From: an uncultured Mesonia sp.
GTDB taxonomy: Bacteria; Bacteroidota; Bacteroidia; Flavobacteriales; Flavobacteriaceae
DNA: 42,527 nucleotides
Direction of reading: 5' to 3'
NCBI GenBank assembly: GCA_947494545.1
Contig: CANLVH010000020.1
Span: 1-42,527, forward strand
Position 1 is the stretch's first letter. Every line of letters starts with the position of its first letter. Below, one piece after another: positions 17,244 to 26,076 of the stretch. Position numbers and translations under genes: made by a program. A model generated the notes under the pieces. That model did no database searches, was not told the origin of the DNA, and saw nothing but the letters and a program-made list of their open reading frames with translations.

Positions 17244-18197
17244 ATGAAAAAATATACAGATACAGGAAAAAAAGACACCCGTTCCGGATTTGGTGCCGGT
17301 TTAGAAGAACTGGGCAAAACCAATGAAAATGTGGTAGCACTTTGTGCAGATTTAACCGGTTCTTTAAAAATGGACGCTTTTAAAGAAAACCATCCAGAAC
17401 GCTTTTTTCAAGTAGGAATTGCAGAGGCTAATATGATGGGAATGGCGGCCGGAATGACCATTGGTGGAAAAATTCCGTTTACCGGAACTTTTGCCAACTT
17501 CTCTACCGGGCGCGTTTACGACCAAATAAGACAAAGTATTGCTTACTCTAATAAAAACGTGAAAATTTGTGCTTCGCACGCAGGTCTAACTTTAGGCGAA
17601 GATGGGGCTACGCACCAGATTTTAGAAGATTTGGGCCTGATGAAAATGCTACCGGGAATGACGGTAATCAATACTTGTGATTATAACCAAACCAAAGCCG
17701 CAACCTTGGCAATTGCAGAACATGAGGGACCGGTTTATTTACGTTTTGGCCGACCAAAAGTAGCCAACTTTACGGAAGAAGACCAGAAGTTTGAAATTGG
17801 GAAAGCCGTACAATTAACCGAAGGTAAAGACGTTACAATAATAGCTACCGGTCATTTGGTATGGGAAGCATTACAAGCTGCGGAAGAATTAGAAAAAGAA
17901 AATATTAGTGCAGAGGTAATTAACATTCACACTATAAAACCTTTAGATAAAGAAGCCATTTTAAAGTCGGTTAAAAAAACCGGTTGTGTAGTTACCGCAG
18001 AAGAACATAATTATTTAGGTGGCTTAGGCGAAAGTGTAGCCCGAGTTTTAGCAGAAAATAATCCTGCACCTCAAGAGTTTGTAGCTACGCAAGATACTTT
18101 TGGCGAAAGTGGTAATCCGTTAGAATTATTAGACAAATACGGGTTAAATGCTAAAGCCATTCAGCAGAAAGTTGAAAAAGTTTTAAAACGAAAATAA
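17244..18197 (+). CDS. Transketolase, C-terminal subunit
   Basis: 317 aa, carrying the pyrimidine-binding domain and the C-terminal domain of transketolase. Seen: the N-terminal [44 protein letters not shown] with the catalytic glutamate that activates the cofactor, and [11 protein letters not shown]. It pairs with the preceding gene to rebuild the enzyme. A TTCCGTAAAG motif (17768-17777, reverse orientation) lies inside the coding sequence, where it encodes part of NFTEE. The outer membrane gene begins seven bases after its stop, so read-through is likely. Confidence 0.96.
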   Translation: MKKYTDTGKKDTRSGFGAGLEELGKTNENVVALCADLTGSLKMDAFKENHPERFFQVGIAEANMMGMAAGMTIGGKIPFTGTFANFSTGRVYDQIRQSIAYSNKNVKICASHAGLTLGEDGATHQILEDLGLMKMLPGMTVINTCDYNQTKAATLAIAEHEGPVYLRFGRPKVANFTEEDQKFEIGKAVQLTEGKDVTIIATGHLVWEALQAAEELEKENISAEVINIHTIKPLDKEAILKSVKKTGCVVTAEEHNYLGGLGESVARVLAENNPAPQEFVATQDTFGESGNPLELLDKYGLNAKAIQQKVEKVLKRK

Positions 18198-18204
18198 GTT
18201 AGTT

Positions 18205-18804
18205 ATGAAAAAGATATTTTTTCTAGGAATAGTATTCTTAGCTTGCAGCAATTTAATGCTTGCCCAGTCCGGCGAAACCGGCTTTGGGATAAAAGCAGGA
18301 ATAAGCCATAATACCAATGGCGATTTAAAAGATTTAGGAGAAGGCGAAACTTACGATGCAGATGCAGCTGTGGGTTATCACGTTGGTGTTTTTGGTACTA
18401 TTGATTTACCGATAATCTATTTACGCCCGGAATTAATTTATACCAAAACCACGAGTGAGTATAATGGTGCAGATTTTGAAATGGATCGTTTAGACGTTCC
18501 CGTATTGGTAGGTATAGAGGTAATTGGACCTTTACACGTATTTGCGGGACCTAATTTACAGTATATTTTTAATACTGAATTAGAAAACGTAAATACAACC
18601 GATCCTAAGGATGACCTCAGCATAGGTCTTCACGCCGGACTTGGGGTACAATTGGGCAGATTTGGTATAGATGCGCGCTACGCTCGCGGGTTTAGTGATA
18701 ACGAGATTGGTATTATTAACGATAATGTAGAAAATACGCCAACCTTACAAACTTTAGATACCAAAGCAGAAGAGTTGATCATAAGTTTATCGTATCAATT
18801 TTAG
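18205..18804 (+). CDS. Outer membrane beta-barrel protein (PorT-like)
   Basis: 199 aa with a signal peptide (MKKIFFLGIVFLACSNLMLA) and a short barrel of about eight amphipathic strands, such as GFGIKAGISHN, AVGYHVGVFGTIDLP, IYLRPELIYTK, SIGLHAGLGVQLG and LIISLSYQF. The terminal aromatic residue fits the BAM recognition signal. It belongs to the broad group of Bacteroidota outer membrane beta-barrel proteins annotated PorT-like; the exact function is unknown. The segment from codon 124 to the stop, plus ~30 bases of 3' flank, is duplicated at 22957-23210. Confidence 0.88.
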   Translation: MKKIFFLGIVFLACSNLMLAQSGETGFGIKAGISHNTNGDLKDLGEGETYDADAAVGYHVGVFGTIDLPIIYLRPELIYTKTTSEYNGADFEMDRLDVPVLVGIEVIGPLHVFAGPNLQYIFNTELENVNTTDPKDDLSIGLHAGLGVQLGRFGIDARYARGFSDNEIGIINDNVENTPTLQTLDTKAEELIISLSYQF

Positions 18805-18849
18805 GAAGAAATTGGTTTTTAGATTAATTGATTAAAGATAATCACCAAT

Positions 18850-18882
18850 AAAAAATCCGCTTCTTTAAAAGCGGATTTTTTT
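18850..18882. terminator. Bidirectional terminator between beta-barrel and PID-CTERM-like genes
   Basis: AAAAATCCGCTT pairs with AAGCGGATTTTT around a short loop, with T-runs in both directions. It serves the beta-barrel gene on the plus strand and the small minus-strand gene ending at 18885. Confidence 0.88.
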
Positions 18883-18884
18883 GA

Positions 18885-19118
18885 TTAATTATTAGCTTTT
18901 GTACGTTCTCGGAGTTTTACAATTCCGAAAAGTACTCCGGCAACTAAAGCCATTCCTACAAAGCCATCAATTGGTGCTGCCACTTCATCATTCACATCAT
19001 CGCTACCACCACCTAAACCAGGAAATGGACTGTTACTGTCTTGTGCTTGTACATTATAATTTGTCATAACCAAAGTGGATAGTATGGCTAAACCAAATAA
19101 ACTTCTTTTTATTTTCAT
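18885..19118 (-). CDS. PID-CTERM-like small sorted protein
   Basis: 77 aa. Layout: a signal peptide (to about residue 26, cleaved near VQAQ), a ~20-residue acidic, glycine-rich linker, then a tripartite C-terminus of PID at residues ~49-51, a hydrophobic segment (GFVGMALVAGVLFGIVKL) and a basic tail (RERTK). This is the arrangement of the PID-CTERM sorting signals described in Bacteroidota, which parallel exosortase substrates. The mature protein would be a very short, anchored, glycine-rich peptide. It lies 28 bases after the large T9SS surface protein and probably shares its transcript. Role unknown. Confidence 0.72.
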   Translation of the reverse strand: MKIKRSLFGLAILSTLVMTNYNVQAQDSNSPFPGLGGGSDDVNDEVAAPIDGFVGMALVAGVLFGIVKLRERTKANN

Positions 19119-19146
19119 TTTAAACTACTTTTAATTCTTAATGCGA

Positions 19147-22100
19147 TTATCGAACAATTAATTTTTTAACCATCTCTTTTCCTTCTTCAGCCAGCATTTT
19201 CACTATATAAATACCACTATTTAGACCCAGGTCATTAAAAAATATTTTGTTTGTGCTTGCTTTTCTTTTAGACTGATAAATTTCTTGTCCCAAAATTGTA
19301 TAGATAGAAATAGTTACTTCCTCGTTTTTAATTTGGCCAGGTAGCGTGATGCTAAAGCTTCCTTGGGTAGGGTTAGGCCATAAATTAAAGCTTTGTTGAA
19401 CTTCGGAATTTGTGTCTAACCCATCTGTTTCAAAAGAAATAGAAAAACGATTAGCATCTACACTTTCAGCAATGTTCTGATCGATTTCAAAATTTACAAA
19501 TGTGGTTTCCCCTGCTGCCAATTCGTTGTGCGTATTCAAATAAGCATCCTCTAAATAAGCGGTTACTTCCCCTACTTGTGCGGGAATTTTTACCTTAAGA
19601 CTATAGTTTTCTTGACGATACTGGTTTATAAAAAGCGGTAATACCTCTGCTTCTACCGGCAAACTACGATGTTCTATACTCAAGTAATTTCCATTATTTA
19701 CTACAGCAATATTTTCATCGAGGTTTCCGTATTTTGGGGTATCGTTAGGCAGCACTTGGTTAGAGCCGTCTTGATCAAAATATATTCGCACTCCGTCTAT
19801 CACTCTATTATTATGAATTAATTGAACATTAATATATTTATAATTTGAAACTCGAAACGTATTGGTCTGGGGCTGTGCGGTTGCTTTAAAGCTTTCTTTG
19901 AATAGTAATTCCGGCGTTGTTCCTAAGTTGTTCGTCGTTACAAAAGCAGCTTGCCCAACTTGTAGAAATTGATTTGCTTCTGAACCTAAAGCATTATCTC
20001 CCGGGTTTGATGCCAATTCTACCGAAACAAACGCACCTCGTGTATTTAAAGTAGGATCATAAACAATATAGGAATTTGGGTTAATATTAGTCGAGTTACT
20101 CACTACTTGTGTCATATCTACTGCCGCTTGATAGGGATTTCCGAAGAAATTAAAATCTCCGCTATTTTGACCTAGATCAGAAAATGTGTAATCTCCTATA
20201 ATTAAATCGCCTGTAGCCTGTAATACCGTGTTGGTTGACGTAGCAGTATTATCAGTAACATCGATACTGCGGTCACCCCGAACCATAAGTTGGTAAGGAA
20301 CACCTACTTGCAAAGTATTGCTATTAGTGTTGCCTATAGGATTCCATTGTTGACTGCCGTTATCATAGGTATATAAAGAAGGATTTCCGGAGGGAGTATA
20401 ATCAAACCCATTTTGCTGATCTTTAGTTAGATCATGCTCGTTCGGAATATTTCCCGGAATAGTATTTAAGCCGGTAATATGGGTGCCGTAACCCGGTTTT
20501 GGATTATCGGTATAACTTGTGGCACCTTCCTGCCAGTTATCGTGAATGCTTCCTGCAGAATTTACTGCCGAACTCAAAAAACGATATGCACGTCCTAAAT
20601 GACTTTCAGAATCTGCAGCCTGATTACCTGCCGGAATAAAACGTTGAACAGTTATACTACCAGTGTTAACTATTTGCGAACCGGCGGGAACCGCAGCAAG
20701 TTGTCCGGTATTGTTTTCATTACTGATAAAAATCAGACTACCATTATTGTAGAGGTTTTTATTAAGATTCAAAACCTTCTCGATTTTTAAAGTTGCTCCT
20801 GAATTAATGGTAAGGTTGCCTACTTCTGTATCAGCAGTAAGAGAAGCTTCGCCATCAACTACGGTAATGTTATCATTAACTGATGAGATACCACTAGGGT
20901 TTCCGTTTGGTAAAACCCACGAATCGTTTTCAAATACATAACCGCAACTTTTTCCGCCATCGGTAATACTCCAACCGTGATTAGAAATTAAATCCTGCCG
21001 GGCAACTTCTGCTTGACAAAAGGTACTGTACCCACCATGGAAACTAATATTAGCTGGAATATCGTCCATTCCATCATTGAGATTACCACTATTATCGACT
21101 GCCCAACCGGATAAGGTAGCATCATAATTTTCAGTAGAAAGGGAAGCATACCGAAACATAAACGCCATGCTTGTCACCTTAGACAAATTCCACGAAGAAA
21201 GATCTTGATCGAATTCATCTGCTGAAAGAAACATAGAGTTCATATTGGTAACATTAGATACATTCCAAGCACCAATATCTTGGTTAAATACCAAGGCTCT
21301 GTAAAACATTTTATACATAGTGGTAACCCCTGACACATCCCAAGCTCCAATATCTTGGTTAAAAGCTTGAGCGTTTTTAAACATTTCTCTCATATTGGTC
21401 ACATGAGATACATCCCAATCGCCAATAGCACCATTAAAATCATAAGCACGCTCAAACATACTAGATAAGTCGGTTACTTGACTAAGGTCAGGCACATCAG
21501 GTACATTGCCATAAGTAAGTTGACCACAACTTTTAAAAGCATTTTTCATTGATCGCCATCTTTGCGTGCCCCATTGTTCAATGCTTTGTATTTTATATCT
21601 ATCGCCTTGATCGTTAAAATAAATTTGCGGAAAGTCTCCGGTTATTTTTATTGTATGGATTCCCGGTGCAGCGTAAGTATGTGTAGCATTGCCTGTTTGG
21701 TTTGTGCTGGTAGTCCCATCGCCCCAGTTTACGGTATAATTATAACCACTTCCCGTGGTGGGAATAGTAATACTTTGATTGGCCGCTGTCGTTTTCCAGG
21801 TGGTGATGAAAGCATCGGAACAGTCTGTGCCCCCATCATAAATAGTCCATCCAAAATCATTAATCAATTTTTGGCGGGCGTTTTGGCTTTGGCAGTAGGT
21901 AGTGTTTCCTGCACCGAACGCCACCCCTGTAGGAATGTTTGTTTCTCCGGGACTCAAAGTCGCCCAACCTATAAGCGTAGCATCATAGTTTTCGGTGGAG
22001 AGGGCAGTATTTGCAAAAATGCCCCCCATACCCGATGCAGTAGGAACCACTCTACTAATATCCCAGTCTCCCAAATTTTGATTAAAAGAAGAAGCACCAT

Positions 22101-22614
22101 TAAAGGTATGAAACATATACTTTACATTGCTCACATCCCAATGCGAAATATCTTGATTGAAATAAGTAGCTCCAGCAAACATATGAGACATATCAAACAC
22201 TTGACTCAAGTCCGGGGCGTCTGTGGCTGTTACCTGTAGGTTCACACAACCCTTAAAAGCACCATACATATAATCCTTCCACACAATATCTCCCCATTGT
22301 TCAATAGTTTGTATTTTGGCATCATTAGCGTTATCGCTATTTGAATTTGAAAAATTTATACGAGTAAAAGTCCCTGTTAATTTTACGGTATGAATACCAG
22401 GATTTGAGTAGCTATGGGTGGCTGGACCAGTCAAGCCATTATTTATTGTGCCATCTCCCCAATCTACATTATAGTTGTAGGTTCCATTAGAAGTCGGAAT
22501 GGTAATACTTTCATTGGAAGCTGTGGTTTTCCAAGTAGTAATAAATGCATTTTGTGCCTGCATAGTTTTTAGGACGAACAGTAGAAACACTGTTAGTAGT
22601 AATTTAATTTTCAT
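19147..22614 (-). CDS. T9SS surface protein with duplicated BspA-like (DUF285) repeats
   Basis: 1155 aa from the ATG at 22614, chosen because it opens a signal peptide (MKIKLLLTVFLLFVLKTMQA); a start at 22692 would add 26 unrelated residues. Two tandem halves follow, each a PKD-like domain (FITTWKTT..., NYNVDWGDGT or NYTVNWGDGT, then THSYSNPGIHTVKLTG or THTYAAPGIHTIKITG) plus a DUF285/BspA block of MF-x-x-A-x-x-FNQDIGxWDVSNVTNM repeats. The second half has more repeat units. A beta-rich region follows, and the last ~70 residues are a T9SS sorting domain (FNLWPNPTQGSFSI to GIYIVKMLAEEGKEMVKKLIVR). Likely a cell-surface adhesion or binding protein; the ligand is unknown. A PID-CTERM-like gene follows in the same direction. 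Confidence 0.9.
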   Translation of the reverse strand: MKIKLLLTVFLLFVLKTMQAQNAFITTWKTTASNESITIPTSNGTYNYNVDWGDGTINNGLTGPATHSYSNPGIHTVKLTGTFTRINFSNSNSDNANDAKIQTIEQWGDIVWKDYMYGAFKGCVNLQVTATDAPDLSQVFDMSHMFAGATYFNQDISHWDVSNVKYMFHTFNGASSFNQNLGDWDISRVVPTASGMGGIFANTALSTENYDATLIGWATLSPGETNIPTGVAFGAGNTTYCQSQNARQKLINDFGWTIYDGGTDCSDAFITTWKTTAANQSITIPTTGSGYNYTVNWGDGTTSTNQTGNATHTYAAPGIHTIKITGDFPQIYFNDQGDRYKIQSIEQWGTQRWRSMKNAFKSCGQLTYGNVPDVPDLSQVTDLSSMFERAYDFNGAIGDWDVSHVTNMREMFKNAQAFNQDIGAWDVSGVTTMYKMFYRALVFNQDIGAWNVSNVTNMNSMFLSADEFDQDLSSWNLSKVTSMAFMFRYASLSTENYDATLSGWAVDNSGNLNDGMDDIPANISFHGGYSTFCQAEVARQDLISNHGWSITDGGKSCGYVFENDSWVLPNGNPSGISSVNDNITVVDGEASLTADTEVGNLTINSGATLKIEKVLNLNKNLYNNGSLIFISNENNTGQLAAVPAGSQIVNTGSITVQRFIPAGNQAADSESHLGRAYRFLSSAVNSAGSIHDNWQEGATSYTDNPKPGYGTHITGLNTIPGNIPNEHDLTKDQQNGFDYTPSGNPSLYTYDNGSQQWNPIGNTNSNTLQVGVPYQLMVRGDRSIDVTDNTATSTNTVLQATGDLIIGDYTFSDLGQNSGDFNFFGNPYQAAVDMTQVVSNSTNINPNSYIVYDPTLNTRGAFVSVELASNPGDNALGSEANQFLQVGQAAFVTTNNLGTTPELLFKESFKATAQPQTNTFRVSNYKYINVQLIHNNRVIDGVRIYFDQDGSNQVLPNDTPKYGNLDENIAVVNNGNYLSIEHRSLPVEAEVLPLFINQYRQENYSLKVKIPAQVGEVTAYLEDAYLNTHNELAAGETTFVNFEIDQNIAESVDANRFSISFETDGLDTNSEVQQSFNLWPNPTQGSFSITLPGQIKNEEVTISIYTILGQEIYQSKRKASTNKIFFNDLGLNSGIYIVKMLAEEGKEMVKKLIVR

Positions 22615-22956
22615 AATAAAGCGCTTTGTTAAATTGAAATAATCTTGGTTTTTGGCTTGACCAGTTTTATCTTTAGAAGGTTGTAAAAACAATTATTTCA
22701 ACCTATTTTGCCGCTCTTTATCGACAAAATTTCACTGCTTCCATCCAAAAATTGGATGCAAAAATAAATTATGTAAAAAAATATTCCTAAATAAAACTTA
22801 AGAAAATGACAAAAAATATCGACACAACGTTTAATTTGTCGATTAAATGCGGATTGAGGTCATAATAAAGTTGTTTAGGTACTATTTATTAAGAATTAAT
22901 TGGTATATAGAAAACACCTAATTCAGTAAAAAACTTCTTATTATATTTCTGTTTTT
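22615..22956. other. Upstream region of the BspA-like gene, with inverted repeat
   Basis: About 340 bases without a gene. On the minus strand 22759-22766 reads TATTTTTG, a -7 match, about 145 bases before the ATG at 22614. A perfect 14-base inverted repeat lies at 22919-22932 and 22952-22965 (taattcagtaaaaa and its complement); its right arm overlaps the first bases of the truncated beta-barrel copy, so it marks the junction of that duplication. Confidence 0.45.
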
Positions 22957-23187
22957 ACTGAATTAGAAAACGTAAACACAACAGATCCTAAAGATGACCT
23001 TAGCATAGGACTTCACGCCGGACTTGGTGTACAATTGGGTAGATTTGGTATAGATGCTCGCTACGCTCGTGGGTTTAGCGATAACGAGATTGGTATTATT
23101 AACGATAATGTAGAAAATACGCCAACCTTACAAACTTTAGATACCAAAGCAGAAGAGTTGATCATAAGTTTATCGTATCAATTTTAG
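22957..23187 (+). pseudogene. 5'-truncated copy of the beta-barrel gene at 18205
   Basis: 77 codons corresponding to codon 124 to the stop of the intact gene, in frame and without a start codon. By eye, the first ~123 bases differ at ten positions, all silent third-codon changes. From 23080 through the stop, and on into the 3' flank to about 23210, the two are identical except for one deleted T after the stop. Silent-only divergence means this copy was under selection as a functional protein before truncation. The sharp change from ~8% divergence to identity points to recombination or gene conversion. It cannot be expressed as a full protein. Confidence 0.88.
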
Positions 23188-23226
23188 GAAGAAATTGGTT
23201 TTAGATTAATCAAGATGTTTTGTATA

Positions 23227-23258
23227 TCCCATCCCCAACCCTTCCCTGAGGGAAGGGT
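23227..23258. repeat. CCCTTCCCTGAGGGAAGGG hairpin repeat
   Basis: A palindromic repeat preceded by CCATCCCCA, matching the two copies at 15563-15598 and 15692-15723. It stands between the truncated beta-barrel copy and the MITE. Confidence 0.7.
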
Positions 23259-23271
23259 GTATATACTTAAT

Positions 23272-23670
23272 CATTACTGTCCGATTAAAAAAACTTGCTC
23301 TTAAAAATAGCAATGGTAATTTTCAATAAAATTTGTTTGTTCATTTTTTTCATTGACAAAAAAACGAACCAAAAAAGTCTAGGCTTAACCGAAGTTTGCT
23401 AAAAATTTCCCTCGCTACGGCGCAAACTAAAGGTATTTGCTAGTTTTCATAAATTTTTAAACCTCAAAGTTTTGCTATTTTTTATTCAATGTTTTGCGGC
23501 TGGCGCAGTTTGCTTAACCCTCCACTCACATTATTTTTTAACGCAAACTTCGCTTAGGCCGTTAAAAAAATAAAAACCCTTAAAGGAAGGTGTCATATTA
23601 TAAATCTCTTAAAATCCTTGGCTATTATTGGCGTGTCATTCGTTTTAATTAATTTAATCGGACACTAGTA
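23272..23670 (+). mobile_element. MITE-like non-autonomous element, copy 2
   Basis: 399 bp with no significant ORF. Inverted ends TGTCCGATTAAA at 23278-23289 and TTTAATCGGACA at 23653-23664 are a perfect 12-base match, again six bases inside the boundary. A perfect 9 bp direct repeat, atacttaat, flanks it at 23263-23271 and 23671-23679. It is homologous over its full length and in the same orientation to 11692-12091, but the flanking 9-mers differ, so the two are separate insertions. The perfect ends suggest that this copy is the younger or the better preserved. Confidence 0.87.
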
Positions 23671-23701
23671 ATACTTAATATAAATTGATTCTATTTATTT
23701 A

Positions 23702-23735
23702 AAAAAAGGATTATCCGGTCGGGTAATCCTTTTTT
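23702..23735. terminator. Terminator downstream of ettA
   Basis: AAAAAAGGATTA at 23702-23713 pairs with TAATCCTTTTTT at 23724-23735 around a CCGGTCGG-containing loop. T-runs on both strands make it usable in either direction; its main client is ettA, which ends at 23771. Confidence 0.85.
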
Positions 23736-23770
23736 AATAAATTATTTTGAAAAGTGACAATCAATAAAAC

Positions 23771-25465
23771 TTAATCTCTCGTCAAACGCTTATATTTAAT
23801 ACGTTTTGGCATGGTATCGCCACCCAAACGTTTCTTTTTATTTTCTTCATAATCAGAGAAGCCGCCTTCAAAGAAATATACTTGTGAGTCGCCTTCAAAA
23901 GCTAAGATGTGTGTACAAATACGATCTAAGAACCAACGGTCGTGCGAAATTACTACTGCACATCCGGCAAAATTCTCCAAACCTTCTTCCAAGGCACGAA
24001 GTGTGTTAACATCCAAATCGTTAGTTGGCTCATCTAGTAATAAAACATTGCCTTCTTCTTTTAAGGTCATTGCCAAATGCAAACGGTTTCTTTCTCCACC
24101 AGAAAGCATACTTACTTTTTTATTTTGCTCGCTTCCGCTAAAGTTAAAACGACTCAAATAAGCTCTTGAATTTACTTCTCGACTGCCCATTAAAACTAAT
24201 TCTTGCTCGTCGCTAAAATTTTGCCAAATGGTTTTATCCGGATCAATGTTTGCGTGACTTTGGTCTACATAAGCAATTTTTGCCGTCTCCCCTACTTTAA
24301 ATTCTCCTTTATCCGGCGTTTCTTCGCCCATAATCATTTTAAAAATAGTGGTTTTCCCGGCGCCGTTTGGTCCAATAATTCCAACAATACCGGCTTGCGG
24401 CAATTTAAAATTCAAATCTTCATACAATAGCTTATCGCCATAAGCTTTGCTTACACCAATCGCTTCAATCACATTGGTACCTAAACGCGGACCATTCGGA
24501 ATGTAGATTTCCAGCTTTTCGTCCATCTGCTTCTGGTCTTGGTTCAACAATTTATCATAATTGTTAAGACGCGCTTTCTGTTTAGACTGTCGACCTTTTG
24601 GCGCCATTTTTACCCATTCCAGCTCGCGCTCCAAGGTTTTTTGACGTTTAGAAGCCGCTTTTTGCTCTTGCGCCATTCGTTTAGATTTCTGTTCTAGCCA
24701 AGAAGAGTAATTTCCTTTCCACGGAATGCCTTCTCCGCGATCTAGTTCTAAAATCCATCCCGCGGCATTATCTAAGAAATAACGGTCGTGGGTTACGGCA
24801 ATTACCGTTCCTTTATACTGTTGTAAATGGTGTTCTAACCAATGTACAGACTCTGCATCTAAGTGGTTAGTAGGCTCATCTAAGAGTAAAACATCCGGTT
24901 CTTGTAACAACAAACGGCAAAGCGCCACCCTTCTGCGTTCACCTCCGGAAAGTACACTTATTTTTTTATCAGAATCCGGGGTGCGCAGCGCGTCCATCGC
25001 TATTTCTAATTTGGTATCTATCTCCCAAGCGTTGGTAGCATCTATTTTGTCTTGCAAAACTGCCTGCCGGTCCATTAACTTTTGCATTTTGTCGGCGTCT
25101 TCGTAAACTTCCGGCAAACCAAACTGGTCGTTAATTTTGTTGTATTCGTCTAAGACTTCTACCGTTTCGCTCACGCCTTCTTTTACCACTTCCAATACGG
25201 TTTTATCTTCGTCTAATTCCGGTTCTTGCTCCAACATTCCCACAGAGTATTCTTTCGAAAAAACCACATCGCCTTGGTAGTTTTTTTCTTTCCCCGCAAT
25301 AATGTTCAGCAAGGTAGATTTCCCTGAACCGTTAAGCCCCAAAATACCAATTTTAGCTCCGTAGAAGAAACTTAAATAAATGTTTTTTAACACCGGGGTA
25401 TTGGCGTTTTTATAGGTTTTTGTAACTCCGGACATGGAGAAAATCACTTTTTTATCGTCTGCCAT
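23771..25465 (-). CDS. ettA: Energy-dependent translational throttle protein EttA (ABC-F)
   Basis: 564 aa from the ATG at 25465 (MADDKKVIFSMSGVTK); a start at 25507 would add 14 residues not typical of the family. Soluble ABC-F protein with two nucleotide-binding domains and no membrane part. In E. coli EttA binds the ribosomal E site and gates elongation by ADP:ATP ratio. Seen: Walker A GLNGSGKST and GPNGAGKTT, signatures LSGGERRRVAL and LSGGERNRLHL, Walker B VLLLDEPTNHLD and VLLLDEPTNDLD, and the arm and linker with conserved RAKGRQSKQKAR-type sequence (here MAPKGRQSKQKARLNNYD). Single gene, divergent from the thioredoxin gene. Confidence 0.95.
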   Translation of the reverse strand: MADDKKVIFSMSGVTKTYKNANTPVLKNIYLSFFYGAKIGILGLNGSGKSTLLNIIAGKEKNYQGDVVFSKEYSVGMLEQEPELDEDKTVLEVVKEGVSETVEVLDEYNKINDQFGLPEVYEDADKMQKLMDRQAVLQDKIDATNAWEIDTKLEIAMDALRTPDSDKKISVLSGGERRRVALCRLLLQEPDVLLLDEPTNHLDAESVHWLEHHLQQYKGTVIAVTHDRYFLDNAAGWILELDRGEGIPWKGNYSSWLEQKSKRMAQEQKAASKRQKTLERELEWVKMAPKGRQSKQKARLNNYDKLLNQDQKQMDEKLEIYIPNGPRLGTNVIEAIGVSKAYGDKLLYEDLNFKLPQAGIVGIIGPNGAGKTTIFKMIMGEETPDKGEFKVGETAKIAYVDQSHANIDPDKTIWQNFSDEQELVLMGSREVNSRAYLSRFNFSGSEQNKKVSMLSGGERNRLHLAMTLKEEGNVLLLDEPTNDLDVNTLRALEEGLENFAGCAVVISHDRWFLDRICTHILAFEGDSQVYFFEGGFSDYEENKKKRLGGDTMPKRIKYKRLTRD

Positions 25466-25500
25466 TTTTATCGTTTTTAAAATTAATTTGGGCGTTCCCC

Positions 25501-25602
25501 CGTACAAAAAAGTACGGCGGCCGCGCTATCCGCTATATCTTTTTATTTTTTGAAAAAGCAAAAAACAAAAAGGATGCCGCTGCTATCGCTAACGCAAATA
25601 TC
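25501..25602. repeat. GCTATCCGC...GGATGCCGC hairpin repeat
   Basis: An inverted repeat CGTAC/GTACG at 25501-25516 leads into a larger palindromic module. There, CTTTTTATTTTTTG (25539-25552) pairs with CAAAAAACAAAAAG (25559-25572), flanked by GCTATCCGC on one side and GGATGCCGC on the other. Elements of this look are common between genes in flavobacterial genomes. It separates divergent ettA and the thioredoxin gene. Confidence 0.55.
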
Positions 25603-25651
25603 CGAAAAATTATGATGCTAAACTGCTAATTCTTCTTAGAAAAACATTGCG

Positions 25652-25659
25652 TATTTTTG
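25652..25659 (+). promoter_or_regulatory. -7 element for the thioredoxin gene
   Basis: TATTTTTG is a full TAnnTTTG match 21 bases before the ATG at 25681. It overlaps a TTG that could have been taken as an upstream start, which argues for the ATG. Confidence 0.6.
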
Positions 25660-25680
25660 TTTAAAATAAACACTGAGAAA

Positions 25681-26001
25681 ATGACTTTAGAATCTATTGA
25701 AAAGAAGTTAGCAACCGGTAATGCAACATTGCTGTATTTTTCTTCTAAAAACTGTAGCGTCTGCAAAAGCATACAACCAAAACTAGAGGAAGCTTTACAA
25801 CAAAACTATCCTAAAATAGATTTTATAAAAATTCAAACCGAGACAAATCCTGAAATTGCGAGTAAATTTACCGTATTTAACGCACCTACCATTTTGCTTT
25901 ATTTAGATGGCAAAGAATTTATCCGTAAAGGAGGCGCTTTTAGCTTACCGGTATTTTTGGAAGAGGTAGAGCGTTTGTATAAGTTGTTTAATTCAAAATA
26001 A
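25681..26001 (+). CDS. Thioredoxin family protein
   Basis: 106 aa, cytoplasmic (no signal peptide). Thioredoxin fold with the redox motif CSVC in FSSKNCSVCKSIQPKLEEAL and the cis-proline region NAPTILLYLDGKEF. The CSVC active site differs from the CGPC of classical thioredoxin, so the substrate may differ. Start chosen at the ATG because the upstream TTG lies in the promoter. Single gene. A one-base variant of the overrepresented motif (ATCCGTAAAG, 25921-25930) lies inside the coding region. Confidence 0.88.
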   Translation: MTLESIEKKLATGNATLLYFSSKNCSVCKSIQPKLEEALQQNYPKIDFIKIQTETNPEIASKFTVFNAPTILLYLDGKEFIRKGGAFSLPVFLEEVERLYKLFNSK

Positions 26002-26076
26002 GAAGAATTATTTTTATTCAGAAGATTGGCAGCTTACTGTTCTGATAAGTTAAATATTATTTTTGCTTTTTGAAGG

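Noticed and set aside
21562..22239. 225-codon plus-strand frame
   Set aside because: It is the antisense shadow of the BspA-like gene; the cysteine-rich, low-complexity translation has no domain pattern.
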